Assembly: GCA_002286855.1 (NCBI GenBank)
Contig: NRSV01000027.1
Location: forward strand, 79,772 to 143,771
Source: Bipolaris cookei
Taxonomy: Eukaryota; Ascomycota; Dothideomycetes; Pleosporales; Pleosporaceae
Length of the DNA: 64,000 bases
Direction of reading: 5' to 3'
Every line of letters begins with the position of its first letter. Positions within the stretch are counted from its first letter, which is position 1. Below the pieces are notes generated by a model, which was not told the DNA's origin, did not search any database, and saw nothing but the letters and a program-made list of their open reading frames with translations. Below are positions 10,866-21,966 of this stretch, piece by piece. A program made the translations under genes and the position numbers.

Positions 10866-12988
10866 ATGGACCCCAAGAACCTTCAGAAGCAACGGGAGCC
10901 AGAGGAGCCGCGCTTTCTCAGTTTTCCACATCTTCCAGACGATGCGAAAAATGAAAATGGCCAACCAGCACTCAACAAGTACTCGTCCACGCTCACCACG
11001 GGCCATAACTTCCCTGGAGCACAGGTTCGCTACCACCGCCATTTGCATTCCATCAGTAGTTGACATGGTCCAAATAACAGGCCATGCTCTATGCCGCTGG
11101 GGTACCCTCACGAGAAGCAATGAAGACGCAGCCTCATGTTGGTATAGCATCTGTTTGGTGGGAAGGCAATCCATGCAAGTTCGTTTTGACCCTCGCGCAC
11201 AAAAATGTCTTGGCCACAAACTGACAATGCCGCAGCATGCACTGTAAGTTCCTCAATCTAGCCCACGCGTGGCGAGACCATTAGGGTGCAGCAGTCAATC
11301 GTGTGCGCATAATCCACTGATATTCCACAGTGCTGGACCTGGGCAAAAATATCAAGAAGCATGTCCAGAATGATAATATGCTTGCGTGGCAGTACAACAC
11401 CGTCGGTGTCTCGGATGGCATCACAATGGGTGGTGAAGGTACCATGACTTCTCTACATCCGGCCAACTTTGAATTGATCTCAACTAGGAATGCGCTTCTC
11501 TCTCCAAACGCGTGAAATAATAGCCGATAGCATTGAGACCGTTACATGTGCTCAGCACCACGATGCCTGCATAGCTATTCCGGGTTGTGACAAGAACATG
11601 CCTGGAGTTATCATGGCATTCGCAAGACACAACCGCCCTTCGCTCATGGTTTATGGCGGCTCCATAATGCCGGGCTATTCAGAGACACTCAAGAAGCCCA
11701 TCAACATCTCTACATGCTATGAGAGCCACGGCGCATACATATACAAAAATTTGAAGAGCGCGAGCGATGGTAAATTCTCACCAGATGAGATCATGGAAGA
11801 CATTGAGAGAAATGCATGCCCCGGTGCAGGCGCTTGTGGTGGCATGTACACGGCAAATACCATGTCCACGTCGATTGAAGGTACAACAGGCTCTCACTTG
11901 TCATATTGGCCATTACGACACACTGACAAATCACAGCAATGGGTCTTACTCTACCCAACTCTTCCACTACGCCTGCGACCTCTCCCGCCAAGATGCGCGA
12001 ATGCGCTAAAGCTGCTGCCGCCATCCGTGTGTGCATGGAAAAGAACATTACACCTCGCAAACTCCTCACAAAGGCATCTTTCGAAAATGCCCTTGTCATG
12101 ATGATGGTGCTGGGTGGTTCCACAAATGCCGTCCTACATCTTCTCGCCATGGCCGGCACAGCGGGTGTTCCTCTGACTCTCGACGATTTCCAACGCGTCT
12201 CAAATAAAATACCCTTTCTCGCTGATCTGGCTCCCAGTGGCAGGTATATGGCAGCCGATCTCTTTGAGATTGGCGGCATGCCCTCTGTTATGAAATTGCT
12301 CGTCGCTGCTAAGCTACTTGATGGTTCCATTCTCACTGTGACCGGAAAGACACTTGCGGAAAATATTGAAGGATACCCATCCCTGCCCCAAGATCAAACC
12401 CTCATTCGCCCTCTAAGTAACCCAATCAAACCCACTGGCCATATTGAGATCCTCCGCGGTAACCTCGCACCCTCTGGGTCAGTAGCAAAGATTACAGGAA
12501 AAGAAGGCTTGAAGTTCACGGGCAAAGCCATTGTCTTCAACAAAGAGCACGAGCTGGATAGCGCTCTCAATCAAGGCCAGATTCCACACGGCGAGAATGT
12601 TGTTGTAGTAGTGCGCTATGAAGGACCCAAAGGCGGCCCCGGAATGCCGGAACAACTCAAAGCTTCCGCTGCCATCATGGGTGCCAAGCTGACCAATGTC
12701 GCCTTGATCACGGACGGTAGGTATTCTGGCGCGTCTCATGGCTTTATCGTGGGTCATATCTGCCCTGAGGCGGCTGTAGGCGGTCCCATTGCGGTTGTGC
12801 AAAGTGGTGACATGATCACGATTGATGCAGAAAAGAACAGGATAGACATGAATGTGAGCGATGAGGAAATTGAGAAGAGGTTGAAGGCGTGGGTGCCGCC
12901 TAGCATGCCAGTCACGAGGGGGGTACTGGCCAAGTATGCTAGGCTAGTGGGTGATGCTAGTCACGGCGCCATGACTGACCTTTTTTAA
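10866..12988 (+). CDS. Dihydroxy-acid dehydratase (ILV3 family)
   Basis: IlvD/Edd-family iron-sulfur enzyme that converts 2,3-dihydroxy-isovalerate (or -methylvalerate) to the 2-keto acid in valine, isoleucine and leucine synthesis. Six exons: 10866-11024, 11081-11178, 11236-11243, 11331-11438, 11488-11880 and 11937-12988. All introns are GT..AG and keep frame; exon 3 is only 8 nt. The N-terminal core matches the family (LNKYSSTLTTGHNFPGAQ; WWEGNPCN). The Fe-S and Mg ligand motifs CDKNMPG and GACGGMYTANTM are intact, and the C-terminus (ITDGRYSGASHG; LVGDASHGAMTD) is complete. The predicted start (MDPKNLQKQR) shows no obvious mitochondrial presequence, unlike classical Ilv3. It may therefore be a paralogue, or a 5' exon may have been missed. 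Confidence 0.92.
11236..11243 (+). other. 8-nt micro-exon of the dehydratase gene
   Basis: CATGCACT, flanked by CGCAG upstream and GTAAGT downstream. It supplies the end of Asn, then Met-His and the first base of Leu in the conserved NPCN-x-HLLDLGK segment. Skipping it would remove family-conserved residues and break the frame. Confidence 0.85.
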
Positions 12989-13382
12989 GCCATATCAGCT
13001 GTGGTTGTATTTTGTACCCGTAGAAACTTCATACAATAAAAAGGTTAATGCAGCTCCATCTCTTACATGAAGAGAACTAAAAAAAAGATAAAGAAAAAAG
13101 TTGCAGTTGTTGAGTGATGATAGGAATTCACAAAGACGTCGTCATAATTGACATCACACTGCAACCCGAATAGAGAGAGCACTGAACAAGAGTGAGGGGT
13201 ATCATGTTGCTTTTCAGGCCCAAGCCCAGTGTCATTGGTTGTCCTAGGCTAACAGCAGGTCCAGCGAAGTCATGTCTTCAACGCCATAAGCCGTAAAACC
13301 GTGTAGATCCGTAACCGCCCCGCAATCAAATGCTTAGAACAGCCATGTTTTTGCCCGCGCATAACAATCCTGTGCGAAACAT
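12989..13382. other. Convergent intergenic, 394 bp
   Basis: Shared 3' flank of the dehydratase (plus) and eS19 (minus) genes. An AATAAA-like element follows the dehydratase stop near 13,035. No other feature seen. Confidence 0.6.
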
Positions 13383-14113
13383 CTACTCCTCATCCTCCTC
13401 CTCGGCCTCGAGGGTGGTCTGCGCAATACGGTCCAAATCACGCTGGCCGGACTGTGTGATGCGGCGGCCACCCTTGTCCTCGTCCTGCTCAAGAACACCG
13501 ATCTTCTCCAGAGCCTGCATGACCTTGCGGTCAACGGAGCCAGAGGCGTCGACGTGGTGGGAAGGGCGGGAGCCGCGGTTCTTGGTGGATCCGTGAACCT
13601 TGCGGAGGCGGCCTACACCGACAGTCTTGCGCTATTCAGTTCGTTAGTATTTTGCCCTTTTTCTCTTCAATTCGCGTGTGCGAGGGTTCCGCGTACCATG
13701 TAGATGTGGCGGGCAATGGCAGCGGCGCGGACGTAGAACCAGTCGATGTCCTGGGGAGGGAGCTCATTGGAGTCTGCGCAATGTTAGACGGCCGTTTGCG
13801 CAAACGAGTTTTTCTCTCTCTCAGGATCTCGGATTTATACGTACGGCTCGTTTTGACAGTGTCAACCCAGCCTGTAGATAAGAGTCAGCGAACTGAGGTT
13901 TATCCCCCATTTACGGGATTCAGGCTTTTCATCCTTCACCCGCTGGATAGAGACGAACCTGGACTGCGAAAAAAAATTAGCGCTTTGGTCCCTTCTCTGT
14001 ACTTATTTAGGAAAAAAGGCTTACATGGGGAGCTTTCCCTGACGCTTCAAGAAAGCGGCGTATGCCTTCACGAAAGTGTGAGACTCAATGTCCTTGACGG
14101 TAACACCACCCAT
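13383..14113 (-). CDS. RPS19: 40S ribosomal protein eS19
   Basis: Small-subunit ribosomal protein needed for 18S rRNA maturation and 40S assembly. Five exons on the minus strand: 14113-14025, 13963-13959 (5 nt), 13871-13845, 13773-13697 and 13631-13383. Together they give 447 nt and 148 aa, the normal length for eS19. The product starts MGGVTVKDIESH and keeps family landmarks: VDTVKTS, ELPPQDIDWFYVRAA, RHIYMRKTVGVGRL, then KGGRRITQSGQRDLDRIA and an acidic tail. All introns begin GT and end AG, with CTAAT or CTGAC branch-like sites in the introns around the micro-exon. Four introns in so short a gene is high even for a ribosomal protein gene of filamentous fungi. Confidence 0.95.
13959..13963 (-). 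other. 5-nt micro-exon (TCCAG) of RPS19
   Basis: Minus strand: ...TTCGCAG|TCCAG|GTTCGT... Joining CCC-AT, TCCAG and GC-TGG gives Pro-Ile-Pro-Gly-Trp, the position where other eS19 proteins carry (V/I)PG(W/Y)VD. Skipping it leads directly to a frameshift and stop. The two flanking introns are 61 and 87 bp and have separate branch-like sites. Confidence 0.88.
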
Positions 14114-14913
14114 TTTGTCGGTATTGGAGAAGAGATTGTCAGTTTGGGGGGAAAGGAGGCGTTCGGGCTTGACGGTGGTTGCTGCAAATGTCAATGACCA
14201 CTACGATGCTCAATTTGCGCCTTCGGTGGTCTCGCTTAGGAAGAATGGTCGGCCCGGCGCTAGTGGGTGGGTGGGGGCGTGTTGGATCGTCTGAACCATT
14301 CCGAGGTTCCAGGCCCGCCCTAATATTGTCATTAGCTCCGCGTGTCGATTAAAACAAAGATTGAGCATTGTCCATGTCACGGAACTGCATGCGCAAGCGC
14401 AACATGATACAATAGAGCGTAAGATTGCAATAAGCGTAGCTTTCGTGTCAGCTTAATTCGGGGCCCATATATGTTATCATAGGAGACAGTTGCTATTGCT
14501 CTTTCGAAAATTACAGTTGTGCTAGATATTCAGTTCAAAGCTCTTAACAGTCCCATGTCATCGTTCCTATCGCTTACGATGTTTTCCATAAGTTGCTCAG
14601 TCAGTATGCAGGAAGTGGGTCGCTCACGTTGTTTCGTAAACCCAGAAGATCGTACGTATGTATGTATTTGGAAATCCAAGTGGAATAAAAAAGCGTTGGT
14701 CAGCAAAAATATGCAATCATCATTATATCTATGCACATACGCATGGGTAAAAGTTGGAAGCTCACTATAGTTTCACATTCGCTATAAGGTATGATATACC
14801 CGTTGTATTTTGTCCTTATGTAGTCTTATGGCATCCACAATTTTCTGCAATTATAGTAGGGATTCAAAATATGACGAAGTATATACATGAAATCCTCACA
14901 GCACACCGCACAA
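14114..14913. other. Intergenic, 800 bp
   Basis: Contains the promoter of eS19 (directly upstream of 14113) and the 3' flank of the GH93 gene. AT-rich after 14,500. No gene or repeat recognised. Confidence 0.6.
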
Positions 14914-16059
14914 TCACCACTTGCTGATATCAACAACGGTGACGGTGATTGAGTTGGTGGTGCTAGGTGGTAGCTGTCCTCCGCCCATAAGTAACAACTT
15001 GGTTGGGTCATTGAGTACGCGAAGGTGCCTTGTGTAAGAGTTTGCTTCAGGTGTGTCAATCTTGATCCAGTTGCCCTGTCCAAGACCCCTGTTAATGAAG
15101 ACCTGCGAACCGCTGTGCGCGCTCGCAATAATTGTGCCATTTGCACCACCGACCGAACTCCACACTACGTACGGCGAACCACTGGGAATAGTGCCGTCAG
15201 TGGCTTTGAGGCTGATACCTTGGGCTTGGCCAAACTTTTCGGGGTCGGACACAATCTTGTAGTAGACGGGGAACTGGTAGGAGTTGGGGATAGCAGGTCC
15301 ACCGCCGTATTCGTAAGTCATGATAAACTGTCCGTTTGGCAGCTTGGCGACGGTGGGCATGCCTGGGCGGTCAGTATACTTGGAGTATGCGACATCGTTG
15401 ATAACTGGGCCCCATGTCTTGAGGTCCGTAGTGGTCTGGTGGACCATCTTCTGGCCGTAGGTGGCGTTCTCGCGCTGGTCCGAGTAGTAGCAGATCAACT
15501 TCTTGTTGTGCAACATCAGGAAGGGCTCCCAGACAGGTGTCAAGCCGTTGTTAGGACGAGCTTCACCCCCCGCTGCAATATGAGAGACGAAGGTCCAAGT
15601 TAGTCCAGAGTCTCGGGATGCGTAAAGTTCAATATGGGTGCTGGAAAGATCCGTGGGGATGGCTGAGCCTGAAACCAGAACTGTTCCGGCCGGGAAGCCG
15701 CCAATGCTCTCAGGTAAGACGTAGATGAACGGTTGGTACCGCAGACCATAGCCATACTGGGTATCTTGGACGCGCGAGATCTCTCTCCATGTGAGGCCGC
15801 CATCGGAAGACTTGAAGATGGGAAAGTACACCTTTGGTGGCTCAGGGGAATAGTTCTCCCAGGTTGCGAGCAGGGAGCCGTCTGCAAGCTGTGCACTTCG
15901 GGCATACAAGACACTGGGATCAGTCCAGCCAGCATTCCTCGGAGGGGTGAAGATAACATTGCGGGAGAAGGTGGGTTGTGTGGTCTGGCGTTTAGGAAGC
16001 GCAAAGGCAGTGGTGGAAACCACGCCGATCAATGACAGGAAAAGGGTTGAGAGACGCAT
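14914..16059 (-). CDS. Secreted GH93 exo-1,5-alpha-L-arabinanase
   Basis: GH93 enzymes release arabinobiose from the non-reducing end of linear arabinan in pectin side chains. Single exon; the start at 16059 is chosen because it opens directly with a signal peptide (MRLSTLFLSLIG... to about Ala22, then a possible KR site). The product is 381 aa. Family landmarks include TPPRNAGWTDPSVLYAR, ATWENYSPEP, an SSDGGLTW Asp-box, a second SRDSGLTW Asp-box, LTPVWEPFLM, CYYSDQREN and DRPGMPTVA. These fit a six-bladed sialidase-like propeller of fungal GH93. Length is typical and no break is seen. An ATG 27 codons further upstream would bury the signal peptide and is less likely. Probably extracellular, acting on plant cell wall. 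Confidence 0.92.
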   Translation of the reverse strand: MRLSTLFLSLIGVVSTTAFALPKRQTTQPTFSRNVIFTPPRNAGWTDPSVLYARSAQLADGSLLATWENYSPEPPKVYFPIFKSSDGGLTWREISRVQDTQYGYGLRYQPFIYVLPESIGGFPAGTVLVSGSAIPTDLSSTHIELYASRDSGLTWTFVSHIAAGGEARPNNGLTPVWEPFLMLHNKKLICYYSDQRENATYGQKMVHQTTTDLKTWGPVINDVAYSKYTDRPGMPTVAKLPNGQFIMTYEYGGGPAIPNSYQFPVYYKIVSDPEKFGQAQGISLKATDGTIPSGSPYVVWSSVGGANGTIIASAHSGSQVFINRGLGQGNWIKIDTPEANSYTRHLRVLNDPTKLLLMGGGQLPPSTTNSITVTVVDISKW

Positions 16060-17058
16060 CTTGACGGCTTGAGCTGTTACAAGATAGCCAGAAAGCGAGC
16101 GGAAACAGACAATGCTATATAAAGCATCGCCAATGCTCACTTCTTACAATAATAACGGCCATCCTTGGTGAAAACATCCGCTTTGGGCCATGTTCCTGGC
16201 GCTTGAACAGGCTAACAGCACGGAACATGTCCCTTAACGTCATGATCACCCTAGGATACATGATGCATATCCTTGACTCGCGTCCATCCCACGTTTCCCA
16301 ATGGCGGGGAATCTCGAGGCCGCAGGACGGAGAAATCGTGGGCAAGAGGGATCATCCGTTATTGCGGGGAAGGCGGCGGTTTATACACCGAGCTATGTCG
16401 GAAGCGTACCGAGGTGCGGAAGAGAAGCCGTCTACGGACTAGGCGAGCAGACGACCAAGCGCACATGATCAAGCAATTGCAGACTCAGTTTAGCCAAGTC
16501 CTTGGTGCCTGGAATAACTGAAGTTATTATACCGAGGAGGTCGTGAAAAGAAGCGGCATCAAGGCAACAAGGTTTGGAGCATGGTGCGTAGTGTTTGTGT
16601 TGGTGTTGTTGCGTTGGCGAGGGCGGGAAGGAGCGACACGACTGCCTGTCCACCATTCTGGCAGCCACGAAGCGTATCTCAATCCCATTTCGTTTTTTCC
16701 ACTCGTTTTTCCACGGTTCCGTTATTTGCGCATAGTCTCTGCCGCTGACCTCTTCTATCTTACATCCAACTTGATATCGCCATGAGCGCCTCTACCTCGT
16801 CCACGACTTTTCGGTGTACGCAGTTCAGCCGGCCACGGCAAAATGGGGTCACGCAACAAGGAACTCGCTCATATACCAAGTTTGCAAGGCCTGTACAATG
16901 GCGGGTGCAGGAAAGCTAAACATGTTCAAGAGCACCAGGGGTTTTGATGTGGAAGGTGCCCTGTATTCAACAGGCTCCTGTCTTGTGGTAATCTCCAATC
17001 AGCCTTGCAACACAGCAGCCTTGTTCGTCACACTGCAGGAGGTGGTGGCAGTGCACGA
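16060..17058. other. Divergent intergenic, 1 kb
   Basis: Between the GH93 gene (minus) and the large membrane-anchored protein gene (plus). A short ORF starting ATG-AGC-GCC at 16782 (45 codons) might be an upstream exon or an uORF of the large gene. I could not join it convincingly. Confidence 0.5.
16113..16124 (-). promoter_or_regulatory. TATA-like element of the GH93 gene
   Basis: TTTATATAG on the minus strand, about 55-60 bp before the chosen GH93 ATG. Position and sequence suit a core promoter, but no experimental support is available. Confidence 0.4.
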
Positions 17059-20000
17059 ATGGCCGCAGCAGCTGTCTGTGGCCTTCTCACCATCCACTCG
17101 CTTGTAGTGCTTACCGGTCCAAAATGTGAGCACCTCACCCCTCTCTGCGTCTCTCAGGCTTCTGTTCCTGCTTTCCGCTGGGAACGCTATGCCAACATGG
17201 TAAGTCTACTTCTCGACCACGCTCTAATAGAAGGGCTTCTTGTTACCGCGACAAGGCTAGAGAATATCAGTTCATGTCAGAACGCTTAATGGCTGACAGC
17301 GCATTGCGCCAGGCTTCCACAATAGCCTCCCCGGTCCCACTGCGCTTCAACCAGTCTCCACGAACGACCAATAAGCGCGAAGCTATCGACCCAGGACGCG
17401 ATACTCCTCTTCCGCAATATGAAAAAACGCAGTCGGTGCCATTTACTTTGAAACTCCAGGAAGATGCTCAAAATCCAGGCCAGTTTCAACTTGTCTTGGA
17501 CATTGGTGCAAAGCTTCAACCAGCAGATGAATTGACCTTGAATGCATTATTCAACCCTTTAAACATGGTCAATACCGTTACCAAGGATGACGCAAATTCT
17601 AGGCGAGATGCATCCAGTCCACCTACGACACCACTTTCAGAGAAGCAGGGCTGGGCCGATTTAGACCACGTGCCCCCTGAATTTCTCAACAAAGTTGTAC
17701 CAGATTGGAACGTATCATTTTCTCGGAGTGATTCAACAATGTCCACACAGACAAAGCGTCTAGCCGAAATCAAAGCCAGGATCAAGAAGAAAGGAAAGGG
17801 CTACGTAGTTCGGCTCTTAAAAGGATCCGCCACAGACTCGAATGAGATTGCTGAAGTAGACTTGGGTTCAGACACCACCAGATCCCGAGCAAACATCTCT
17901 GAGCTTGACTCTGCAATTCTACCAGCCGAACTTCACTCTGTACCGTCATCGGTGCCGTCAAATACTATAAGTCATGCCGCTCGACCCAATGTGTTCGAAA
18001 TCGGTACTTCAAACGAAGATGGCATCAGGTGGCCGCAAGATTCCATTGCTCCTGGACTTGATTCAAATGGTGAATCACATGCGAGGCTGTTGGAAGGGAG
18101 TCGGTTGGTACAGAATTCAACCACCGAAGAAGGAATGAGCGATGCAGAGACTCTGATTTCTGATCTTCGTCCAATGGATCGGCAAGTGGATGGAGAACAG
18201 ACATATGGCGAATCCTTGGTTCCAAGCCGATCAGGTTCAGTATCCAGCATTGTGAATACACCTACCCGGGGCTTATCACTTATTGGGCCAGTCAGGAAAA
18301 GAGTTGAGAAGAAGACTCGTCCCCGTATAAACTGCCGAACCGCAAACATGAATCTTAAACGGTCAGATGCTCACAAATCTACCAAGAATCGCTCTAATTC
18401 AACTACCATTGAAACTGAAGATTGGTTTGATGAGTTCGGCACGAACTCGGCCAACGTGCGGCAATGTCAACGTCTGTCACCTCGCAAGTCCAAGGATTTT
18501 GACCGAATTTTCCAAGACCATGGGGCATGGCAAAATTCAGTACGACATACTGGGAGGATAAAGCATCGAAACCCCCGTCATTCATCTGCAGACGATATCC
18601 AAGTACCCACGAAGTCCAAGTATGGATTGCGGTTACAAACCAACGTACCCAAAACAAGATCCGCCCACGTATCCCCAGTGACTCAGCGGAAAGGGCCACC
18701 GAAGGTGCGAAAACATAAATCCTCATCGAATTCACCGGTTGAGGTTTATGATAATGGTATGGCATCTTCGCCTGAATTGCAAGAAGCAAGCCATTCGGAA
18801 GTGCTCAGAGAAGCTTTGAGGGCTTTGGGTGATGTTGTTTCGGATCCAGGCAATGGCGATCAAGACATTGGGGATATGCAAGACCCTGCTGTGCACTGTC
18901 TTGCTGATTCGGTAGACGAAGACCATATCGGCGATATAGTATTGCCTTCGGAAACCGAGATCAGATCAGCACCTATTGGATTGCGCAACCCGGCTTTGAT
19001 ATACTGGGCCCTCGCATTTGGTGCGTTGTCAGATAAGGTATGCGAAGGATTCAAACTGCTTCGAGACGTTGTCGGTCCTGAGCGGCCCGTTCCGAGAGGT
19101 CATGTTCGCGTTCGATGGACTTGTGTAAGTATTAATCTCCTAATTGTAATTAGCTATACTGATACTCTGCAGTCGTGTGGAGAGTCACTTTATGATGACT
19201 ACATTGAGAAACGACCGAATGCAGCCCGACTTTTAGAAGCCTACTTGAACCGTCCGAGAGTGCATACTTATCAAAGCTCTGCCAGCCAGAGCAGTACAGT
19301 ATCATCCATGTCCTCTATCTTCGACTCTTCCAGTCGAGCTTCAACCCTAGCAACCCCATCATCTACATATGGTGGATCTGCTTCATGGTCTAGAGGCAGT
19401 GACCAGTCAAAGTACAACCCATCCCGTGTGCGAGCCGACAGCGCATTTAGTGTTCGCATGCCTAATTATGCTGAAGAATCGTGGCTTCTCACCTGCGCGA
19501 ACGAGGAGCGTCTTACGCCCAAGATTGTGCATCTCGACGTCAACAAAGGTCGAATAAGAAGCGATAAAGACCTAGCACTATCTCTACGAGAGCACTACGA
19601 CCAGCTACATCGCCGGTGGTATAACTGGACACGATTGCGTGGACTAACAACTATCGAATTTGTACAATTCGAAGTTCATCGTAATCGATTTGCTGATATT
19701 CGTGCTGCGCCATCTATGCCCCCGAAATCCGCGACCTCTTCAGTGTCTACAGCTGGAGACCCGGAGAAATCTCATGGAGCATCGCAGCATCCGTACACCT
19801 TTGAGCCAAATGATCTTCTACCTCCTGTTGGCAGCACCTATCTCCTTCATCTTTTTAAGCATCCAAACGATTATGACAGCGAGCTGGTAACGTATCTACG
19901 TAGCCCAAAGCGGCGTCAGCGGCTAGAGTTCGGCATGGGGTGGGGTGTTCATCTTGTGGAAGGATTCCTGGCCCAACGTGTTTGGGCGTTTACAGTGGGT

Positions 20001-20141
20001 ATTTGTGGCCTGAGTAGCGCAGTGTTTGCCGCTCTGTGGGCGATTATGAAGGAAGACGTGCAGGGTGCATTTGGAGTTGCGCAATGGGTATTGGGAATCG
20101 CTGTGCTAATGGTCGGCGGCATCCAGGCGTGGCTAGAGTAG
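17059..20141 (+). CDS. Large unrecognised fungal protein with C-terminal membrane anchor
   Basis: No family recognised. Best model has three exons: 17059-17199, 17256-19124 and 19173-20141. The second intron (48 bp, GTAAGT...TGCAG) is a multiple of three and would otherwise read through. The first (56 bp, GTAAGT...ACAAG) joins the N-terminal segment to the long frame. The product is about 992 aa. The first two thirds are Ser/Thr/charged and probably disordered. The region at about 720-870 looks folded (SWLLTCANEERLTPKIVHLDV, WYNWTRLRGL). The last ~70 residues hold two hydrophobic segments, the likely transmembrane anchor, ending close to the C-terminus. This suggests a tail-anchored cytoplasmic protein. 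The 5' end is the least certain part; if exon 1 is wrong, an ATG at 17274 still opens the long frame. Confidence 0.7.
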
Positions 20142-21966
20142 ACGGCCAGTCAATGAAAGCGGCGCAATCGTCGTCCGTAAATCTAAAGCAGCAGAATTTG
20201 CTCGATGGCCTGTCCTTGTTTCTCTTGCTCTCTGCCTACATTCAACGTACGTACTGCAAAGATGGCTACTTATTTATCAGAAACATTCCGCCGAACAAGT
20301 AGTGCTTCTGTGTTAACGGTAAGGATATTCCAATATTGCGTCCGCTATGCATGCCGCCCACGGGTGTTCACGGGAATGACAAAGTTGTGCAAGCGCCCCC
20401 CCCCCCCCTTTCACATGCATCTTTAGGTTTGAAGGCTCGCTACGTCAACGTTACCTTCTCTCTGGCACGGTGTCATGACACAATGAACGGGAACCTGGCA
20501 TTACTTGTTGCAACTAGATTAAGAAGGTTCCAAGAAATATCAGCATGCGATTTATCACTACTGGGCTTGAAAGAAGCTGCAGTGTAAGCAGAGCTCTAGG
20601 CATGTGTTTCCGTTTCCTGTGAAAGTTTTGCTACATTTGGTCCTAGTAGGCGGGGTATCACTGATCACTGCCATACTCAACTCCCGCCCGTTTTGAAAAC
20701 TATATTGGAAACGTCTACAAACGGTGCCTCAACGGCTGAAAGCCGGCTAAAGACACTAAGAACAAGTAGTGCATGAAAGACGGCAGCGCAGCACCGGCGA
20801 TGCTGTCCGGGATTCGAGAGTGCAATCACTGATCGAATCCCCGACACCGCACCCAACTCCAATCTTGCCGACAATGTTTCGACTGGTCAGTTATATGCGG
20901 GCGATTCTCAATAGAGAAACTGTCACCGGTGCATTAGTATTGGGCAAAAAATCCATTGTTTCATGTTTGAAACGATACTGTTGGCAAGCGAGGTCAGGAA
21001 TAGAGCGGCACAGCTGTGGGGCGACAGGATTCTGTATGTTGTCAGGGGTGCATGGCCGTTGCGCGCGCTGTTCGAGGCGCTTCTATGTAAGTAAGTACAC
21101 ACAACGGCCGAATACTTACTTACACTTGGGCTTTGAGTCGGTGACGACGCGTATGTTTGCAGCACGCAATCCAACGGTTAAACTAAAGGCAAAGTTTGGA
21201 TAGTAGTAATCTTACGACTACAGACCGGACGATTGCTCATGTTGGTGGCGGAATGTTCCGGCGAATGCATGAACACCAAGTCTCCCGTTCATCGATATCA
21301 AGATGCCAGGCCCATCAGTAGCGCCACCGACAGACGCCACAATCAATGCCTCAGCAAACAAGCGCTTGGCCAATGCCCATATGCACGGGCAAAACACTGG
21401 CTACATTGTGGCTATCCAGCTTCATGCCGCCAGGTTAGACCCGCTCGCTTGAGACCAGAACTACCAATTCTCCAAGCCACCCGACTCATCCCTATGCATA
21501 TTAATCATATCATATGATGGCATACCCATGCGTTGCTGTTCCATAGCTGCGTCTTGCCGCTTGTGCGTGGAGTCCTGTGCATCCTGCCAATGTCGCTTGT
21601 CAGGCTCAAAGTGGAAATATGGCGATCAAAACAATATCAGGTGGAGGCTACGTTTAGTCGTTTTGGCTTGGTGCCGCTGTGCCGGGCATTCTTCCACGAG
21701 TCACCCAGGCCATGCCGTGGGTTCCAGGCCGCCGAGTACCAGGTCTCAACTGGATAAATAGAGCCCTGAGGTACCCCATGGCAAGATACCTTCATCGCTA
21801 CAGCTTCAATTCGTTGGTTTCTATACCCGTCCCTTCTTTCCTGCACATTCGTTCATCAAGTCCGTTCACTGTGTGAAGCCGGCAGACATTCTTTCATTCC
21901 CATCTATCGAGCATTCATTTCCATCGAACACATTCAACCTTCCCCAGATCATCTCAATCTACCACA
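20142..21966. other. Intergenic, 1.8 kb
   Basis: Follows the large membrane-anchored gene and precedes the AA9 gene. Holds a C12 homopolymer and a TATA-like GATAAATAG about 215 bp before the AA9 start. The ORFs present overlap one another and have no conserved features. Confidence 0.55.
20397..20408. repeat. Poly-C homopolymer (12 nt)
   Basis: Uninterrupted run of cytosines in intergenic DNA. Exact length may be affected by sequencing error. Confidence 0.8.

Noticed and set aside
19125..19172. Continuous reading of the long frame through this segment
   Set aside because: It has a perfect GTAAGT donor, CTGAT-like branch and TGCAG acceptor, and is 48 nt, so it is more likely an in-frame intron than coding.
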